Assembly (NCBI GenBank): GCA_046263055.1
Contig: JBHELO010000021.1
Coordinates: forward strand, 1-64,000
Direction of reading: 5' to 3'
Length of the DNA: 64,000 nt
From: DATAQC01 sp046263055
GTDB taxonomy: Bacteria; Actinomycetota; Acidimicrobiia; Acidimicrobiales; AC-14
Shown: positions 60,465 to 64,000 of the stretch, piece by piece
Position numbering within the stretch: the stretch's first letter is position 1
Layout of the letters: each line of letters begins with the position of its first letter
Position numbers and translations under genes: made by a program
The notes under the pieces: model-generated
Databases searched by the model: none
The model's input: only the letters and a program-made list of their open reading frames with translations
Told to the model about the DNA's origin: nothing

Positions 60465-61790
60465 TCAGGCGGCGCTGGGCTCGGGGCCAACGTCGGCGTC
60501 GTCCAGCTCCGGGGGGGTGGCGCCCTTGTCGGTGGTGCGGTCGTAGGCGCCCTCGCGATCGCGCTGGCTGTCGATGAGCCCCACCGGGCTGGTGAGCACC
60601 AGGGCGACCAGGGCGGCGACGAGGGTGGTGGGGAAGAGGCGGATGCCGGCCATCTCGCTGACCACGATCGTGCTGCCGAGCGGCGTCTTGGTGACGCCGA
60701 CGTTGGCGGCGGCCATGGCCGCGGCCATGAGCACCACCTCGTGTGTCCCGGGGAACAGGACGTGGCCCAGGCGCCCCATGGCCACGCCCATGAAGAAGAG
60801 GGGGATGATGAACCCGCCTCGCCAGCCGGAGGCCAGGGTGACGGCGGTGCCGGCCAGCTTGGCCACCAGGGCCAGGGCGAAGGTGGCCATTAGGGCCCGG
60901 CGGGCGAGGAGGGGGTCCACCTGGGCTTCGCCGAAGGTGAGGGCGTAGGGCGACAGGAAGGCCAGGGCGCCGAGGGCGAGGCCCCCCACCACCGGGCGCA
61001 CCGTGGGGGGGAGCCGCCGGAACAGCCAGCGCAGGCCGAGGCTGCCGTAGCTGAAGGTGGCGGCCACCGCCGCGCCTGCGGCCCCTGCGGCCACCGCCCA
61101 CAGGAGGTCGGCGCCGTCGATGGCCTGTGCGGCGGGGAAGCGCCACACCGGGGCGAGGCCGAGCCCGGTGATGGTGGCGTAGACCGCGTAGCCGCACAGC
61201 GACCCGACCACCGCCGGGAGGAGGGCCTCGTAGTACTCCAGGCCCCGCCGGTGGAGGAGCTCGAGGGCGAAGACGGCGGAGCCGAGCGGTGCGCCGAACA
61301 GCACCGTGAACCCGGCCGCCATCCCGGTGATGGTGAGGATGCGGACGTCCACCGTGCCGAGGCGCCGTCGCCGGGCCACCCAGGTGCCGAGCGACCCCGT
61401 GGTCTGCACGAGCGGTGCCTCCGGCCCCATTGCCCCGCCCGCCGAGATGCACAACAGCGACACGGGGATCAGCGAGCGGAGGTCGCGGAGGTCCTCGTTC
61501 CCACCGAGCACGTGGATGTTGTCCACCAGCAGCTCGACGTCGCCGGGGCTGCCCAGCACCCACGTCAGGATCCCGACGGCCACTCCCACGCCGAGCAGCA
61601 CGAAGAGGTGGGGCAACGTGTGCCAGTGGGTGGGCCAGAGGCCACGCTCCAGCAGCTTCAGGGCGCCCACGAACGCGGCCCCGGCGGCCCCGCCGAGGAC
61701 ACCGACCACCGCCACCATGCCCAGCACGCCCGGGTTGGGCGCCACCGCCAGCTCGCGCAGCGGGTTCCACATCCGGCTTCGCGGGGGCAT
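60465..61790 (-). CDS. ClC-family chloride channel/antiporter
   Basis: A 441-aa membrane protein of the ClC family with about 10-12 helices. The filter motifs are SAGGAMGPEAPLVQTTGSLG (G-x-G-P-E), ITGMAAGFTVLFGAPLGSAVF with ALELL, and GWRGGFIIPLFFMGVAMGRL. The gating Glu is in GPEAP, as in transporters, and the C-terminal tail is acidic. It is similar in length to E. coli ClcA, without CBS domains. The start is ATG 61790, 6 nt after TAGACT; the in-frame TTG at 61796 is less likely. Confidence 0.9.
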   Translation of the reverse strand: MPPRSRMWNPLRELAVAPNPGVLGMVAVVGVLGGAAGAAFVGALKLLERGLWPTHWHTLPHLFVLLGVGVAVGILTWVLGSPGDVELLVDNIHVLGGNEDLRDLRSLIPVSLLCISAGGAMGPEAPLVQTTGSLGTWVARRRRLGTVDVRILTITGMAAGFTVLFGAPLGSAVFALELLHRRGLEYYEALLPAVVGSLCGYAVYATITGLGLAPVWRFPAAQAIDGADLLWAVAAGAAGAAVAATFSYGSLGLRWLFRRLPPTVRPVVGGLALGALAFLSPYALTFGEAQVDPLLARRALMATFALALVAKLAGTAVTLASGWRGGFIIPLFFMGVAMGRLGHVLFPGTHEVVLMAAAMAAANVGVTKTPLGSTIVVSEMAGIRLFPTTLVAALVALVLTSPVGLIDSQRDREGAYDRTTDKGATPPELDDADVGPEPSAA

Positions 61791-61796
61791 CGGCAA

Positions 61797-61802
61797 AGTC
61801 TA
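61797..61802 (-). promoter_or_regulatory. -10 element TAGACT, leaderless start for ClC gene
   Basis: TAGACT on the minus strand, 6-nt spacer, then ATG 61790. It shares two bases with the plus-strand TATCGT. Confidence 0.6.
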
Positions 61803-61806
61803 TCGT
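61801..61806 (+). promoter_or_regulatory. -10 element TATCGT for MarR gene
   Basis: TATCGT, 8-nt spacer, then ATG 61815. It overlaps the divergent -10 of the ClC gene, so the two promoters should exclude each other. Confidence 0.55.
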
Positions 61807-61814
61807 GGGGCGAT

Positions 61815-62297
61815 ATGAGGGTCCGCCTGGACGACGGCGACTACAGCCGCCTGCTGGACTTCCGGGACGGCCTTCGCCGGTTCCTGCACTGGAGCGGCGA
61901 GCGGGCCGGGGAGGCCGGGCTCACACCCGCCCAGCACCAGCTCCTGCTGGCCGTCCGCGCGCACGACGGCGCCGGGCACCCCACAGTGGGCGACGTGGCC
62001 GACCACCTGCTCCTCCGCCACCACAGCGCGGTGGGGCTGGTGGACCGGGCGGAGGCGGCCGGGCTGGTGGCCCGCAGTACCGACCCCGCCGACCACCGCG
62101 TGGTCCGCGTGCGCCTCACCGCCCTGGGCTCACGCCGCCTGGCCGCCCTCACCGCCCTGCACGTCGAGGAGCTCCGCCGCCTCGGCGCCCAGGGCTTCCC
62201 GATCTGGGCCGGCCTGGACGAGGCGCCTCCGTCCCCGGCGCCGGTCCCGCCGGCCGCCCCGGCTCCCCGGCCGGTGGGACGGGTCAGCCGGCGCTGA
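61815..62297 (+). CDS. MarR-family transcriptional regulator
   Basis: A 160-aa regulator. Helices SRLLDFRDGLRRFLHWSGER and LTPAQHQLLLAVRAHDGAGH lead to the winged helix: TVGDVADHLLLRHHSAVGLV, DRAEAAGLVARSTDPADHRV with VRVRLTALGSRRLAAL. The C-terminus is Pro-rich. The start is ATG 61815. The gene is divergent from the ClC channel with overlapping -10 elements, so it may control the channel and itself. The last 14 nt overlap the convergent dtxR-like gene. Confidence 0.9.
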   Translation: MRVRLDDGDYSRLLDFRDGLRRFLHWSGERAGEAGLTPAQHQLLLAVRAHDGAGHPTVGDVADHLLLRHHSAVGLVDRAEAAGLVARSTDPADHRVVRVRLTALGSRRLAALTALHVEELRRLGAQGFPIWAGLDEAPPSPAPVPPAAPAPRPVGRVSRR

Positions 62298-62943
62298 CGT
62301 AGAGCTGGGCGGCGAGAGCGGGGCCGAGGGCGATGCTGCCCTCGGCCAGGGTCAGGGTGAGGGTGCCGTCGGGGGCCTTGGCGTGCACCTCGGCCGCCGC
62401 CCCGGGGATGAAGTGGTGGCTGTCCAGGTAGATGAGGGCGTCCAGGTCCACCTCCACCTGTTCGGTGACCCGCTCCAGGCGAACGTGGTCGCCGGGCTGG
62501 GCCTCGGCCAGGGCCCGCAGGTCGTCACGGTCACCGCCGGCCCCGGGGATGGGGTTGCCGTGGGGGCACGTGGCCGGGTTCTGCAGCAGGGTGACCAGGC
62601 GGGACTCCACCTCGTCGGAGATCACGTGCTCCCACCGGCAGGCCTCCACGTGGGTCATGTGCCACGGGAGCCCGATGACGTCGGTCAGGAGGCGCTCGGC
62701 CAGCCGGTGCTTGCGGACCACGCTCTCGGCCCGGGCCCGGCCCTTGTCGGTGAGGTGGACGGCCCGCTCCCGGACGTCCACCCACCCCTCGTCGCGCAGG
62801 CGCCGCACCATCTCCGAGACCGACGGCGGCGAGTGCCCGAGGTGCTCGGCGAGCCGGGCCTGGATGACCCGCGCCCCCTCCTCCTCCAGCTCCCAGATGG
62901 CCTCCAGGTACTCCTCCAACGGGGGGTGGAAGCCGTCCTGCAC
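62284..62943 (-). CDS. DtxR/MntR-family metal-dependent regulator
   Basis: A 219-aa regulator. The helix-turn-helix is FHPPLEEYLEAIWELEEEGA, HLGHSPPSVSEMVRRLRDEG and VDVRERAVHLTDKGRARAES. The metal/dimer domain has VRKHRLAERLLTDVIGLPWH, MTHVEACRWEHVISDEVESR and PATCPHGNPIPGAGG (ligands Cys, His, Glu). The C-terminal SH3-like FeoA domain reads PGDHVRLERVTEQVEVDLDA. It senses Fe(II) or Mn(II). The GTG start is 7 nt after TAGGAT. Confidence 0.92.
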   Translation of the reverse strand: MQDGFHPPLEEYLEAIWELEEEGARVIQARLAEHLGHSPPSVSEMVRRLRDEGWVDVRERAVHLTDKGRARAESVVRKHRLAERLLTDVIGLPWHMTHVEACRWEHVISDEVESRLVTLLQNPATCPHGNPIPGAGGDRDDLRALAEAQPGDHVRLERVTEQVEVDLDALIYLDSHHFIPGAAAEVHAKAPDGTLTLTLAEGSIALGPALAAQLYVSAG

Positions 62944-62950
62944 GGCGCCG

Positions 62951-62956
62951 ATCCTA
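62951..62956 (-). promoter_or_regulatory. -10 element TAGGAT, leaderless start for DtxR gene
   Basis: TAGGAT on the minus strand, 7-nt spacer, then GTG 62943. Confidence 0.6.
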
Positions 62957-62967
62957 CCCGGGAGCCG

Positions 62968-62973
62968 TACCAT
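62968..62973 (+). promoter_or_regulatory. -10 element TACCAT, leaderless start for polA
   Basis: TACCAT, 6-nt spacer, then GTG 62980. It lies 11 nt from the divergent DtxR -10. Confidence 0.65.
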
Positions 62974-62979
62974 GCGGCC

Positions 62980-64000
62980 GTGGCCCTGGTGATGCTGCTG
63001 GACGGCAACTCCCTCGCCTACCGGGCGTTCTTCGCTCTCCCCACGGACCTGGCCACCGCCTCCGGCCAGGTCACCAACGCGGTGTTCGGGTTCACGTCGA
63101 TGCTGGTCAACCTGCTCAAGGACCACCGCCCGGATGCCATCGCGGTGGCCTTCGACCGCCCCGAGCCCACCTTCCGCCACGCCCTGGTGGCCGACTACAA
63201 GGCGGGGCGCTCGGAGGCGCCCGACATCCTGCGCCAGCAGCTGGGCCTGGTGCGCCAGGTGGTGGAGACCATGCGCATCCCCATCGTGGACGCCCCCGGC
63301 TACGAGGCCGACGACGTCATCGCCACCCTGGCCACCGAGGCCCGGGACCGGGGCGACGACGTGATCGTGGTCACCGGCGACCGCGACGCCTACCAGCTCG
63401 TGGAGGACCCCCACGTCAAGGTGCTCTACAACCGCCGGGGGGTGAGCGACTACGCCCTCTACGACGAGGCCGGGATCCTGGAGCGCACGGGCGTCACCCC
63501 CGACCTGTACCCCCAGTACGCGGCCCTGCGGGGAGACCCGTCGGACAACCTGCCCGGCGTGCCCGGCGTGGGCGAGAAGACGGCGGCCAAGCTGATCAAC
63601 ACCTGGGGCGACCTCGACGGCGTGTTCGCCCACGTCGACGACAACACGCCCAAGCTGCGCGAGAACCTCAAAGCCCACGAGGCCCAGGTGCGATCCAACG
63701 CCCTGGCCACCCCCCTGGTGCGCGACCTGGAGCTGGACGTGGAGCTGGACGCCCTGAAGATGGGCCAGTGGGATCAGGAGGACGTGCGGAAGCTCTTCGC
63801 CTTCTTGGAGTTCCGCACCCTGTTCGACCGCCTGCTGGAGGCAACCAGCGGCCTGGAGGCCACCCCCACCCCCACCCAGCCCCCACTTGAGGTCGAGGTG
63901 GCGACCCTCCGGACGGAATCGCAGGCAGTTGAGGTCCTGATGGGGCTACGGGGGCAGGTGAGCGTGGCCGCCAGCTGGGAGGGCGAAGAAGGCCGGAGCC
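62980..64000 (+). CDS. polA: DNA polymerase I, N-terminal part (runs off window)
   Basis: The 5'-3' exonuclease domain is complete: VMLLDGNSLAYRAFFALPTD, DAIAVAFDRPEPTFRHALVA with DYKAGR, YEADDVIATLATEARDRGDD, VIVVTGDRDAYQLVEDPHVK, and the helix-hairpin-helix GDPSDNLPGVPGVGEKTAAK. The inactive or active 3'-5' exonuclease region begins near residue 305 (LEVEVATLRTESQAVEVLMG). The start is GTG 62980, set by the -10 hexamer 6 nt upstream. Pol I fills repair gaps and removes Okazaki primers. The polymerase domain lies beyond the window. Confidence 0.95.
   Translation, partial: MALVMLLDGNSLAYRAFFALPTDLATASGQVTNAVFGFTSMLVNLLKDHRPDAIAVAFDRPEPTFRHALVADYKAGRSEAPDILRQQLGLVRQVVETMRIPIVDAPGYEADDVIATLATEARDRGDDVIVVTGDRDAYQLVEDPHVKVLYNRRGVSDYALYDEAGILERTGVTPDLYPQYAALRGDPSDNLPGVPGVGEKTAAKLINTWGDLDGVFAHVDDNTPKLRENLKAHEAQVRSNALATPLVRDLELDVELDALKMGQWDQEDVRKLFAFLEFRTLFDRLLEATSGLEATPTPTQPPLEVEVATLRTESQAVEVLMGLRGQVSVAASWEGEEGRS

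Noticed and set aside
1..64000. Prophage, insertion sequence or integrative element
   Set aside because: No transposase, integrase, phage structural gene or terminal repeats were found; base composition looks even apart from short patches.

Overview
The window is a gene-dense, very GC-rich chromosomal segment, estimated by eye at well over 70 % GC. It has mostly G/C third codon positions, many GTG starts and frequent 1-14 nt gene overlaps. UdgX-like DNA glycosylase, polyphosphate glucokinase, a PdtaR-type ANTAR regulator, two L,D-transpeptidases, a mycobacterial-type MurA with Asp in place of the catalytic Cys, and a HemD-winged-helix fusion all point to an actinobacterium. A deep lineage such as Acidimicrobiia is possible, but that is inference. 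No rRNA, intact tRNA, CRISPR array, insertion sequence or prophage was seen. At least 13 genes have a TANNNT hexamer 6-8 nt before the start codon, which suggests leaderless transcripts and helps place starts.

Layout. 1-4774: DNA repair (UdgX-like), HemD-winged helix, an orphan fragment, a luciferase-like oxidoreductase and a metallo-hydrolase. 4862-16537 (minus): M48 protease, GalT, four tandem 33-bp hairpin repeats, then a sugar/glycoside block (GH2, Zn-dehydrogenase, UDP-galactopyranose mutase-like flavoprotein, glycosyltransferase, GH1-like hydrolase, aldo/keto reductase). 16695-24476: methyltransferase, small membrane proteins, L,D-transpeptidase, PKD lipoprotein, a two-gene unit ending in a Cys-rich protein, MurA and a HelD-like helicase. 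24585-27930: MoxR ATPase, VWA protein and a hypothetical protein.

28121-31946 is the most interesting part. It is a compact ribosomal-peptide (thiazole/oxazole type, TOMM) operon with its own sigma70-type promoter. It encodes a 163-residue precursor with 16 cysteines in three CGRG-rich modules, an E1/ThiF-like leader-binding partner, a YcaO cyclodehydratase and a SagB-type dehydrogenase. The ThiF-like and YcaO reading frames are joined at a run of nine A residues that puts YcaO in the -1 frame. This suggests a frameshifted, slippage-made or phase-variable fusion. After a 619-aa membrane protein comes a second, opposite three-gene unit (33861-35697): a Nif11-like small protein, a sulfotransferase and an Asp/Asn beta-hydroxylase. 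It may be another peptide-modification system.

35851-48932: MTHFR-like protein, ankyrin protein, a giant LodA-like quinoprotein fused to a heme-oxygenase-like diiron domain with its LodB flavoprotein, then GtrA, CobT, a methyltransferase, a thioredoxin-fold lipoprotein, an M50 protease and a disulfide oxidoreductase. 49047-64000: Ser/Thr kinase, MFS exporter with divergent PadR regulator and operator, ArsC-like protein, epimerase, second L,D-transpeptidase, an AarF/UbiB pseudogene, glyoxalase-II-like hydrolase, MalQ, PdtaR, polyphosphate glucokinase, ClC channel, MarR and DtxR regulators, and the start of polA.
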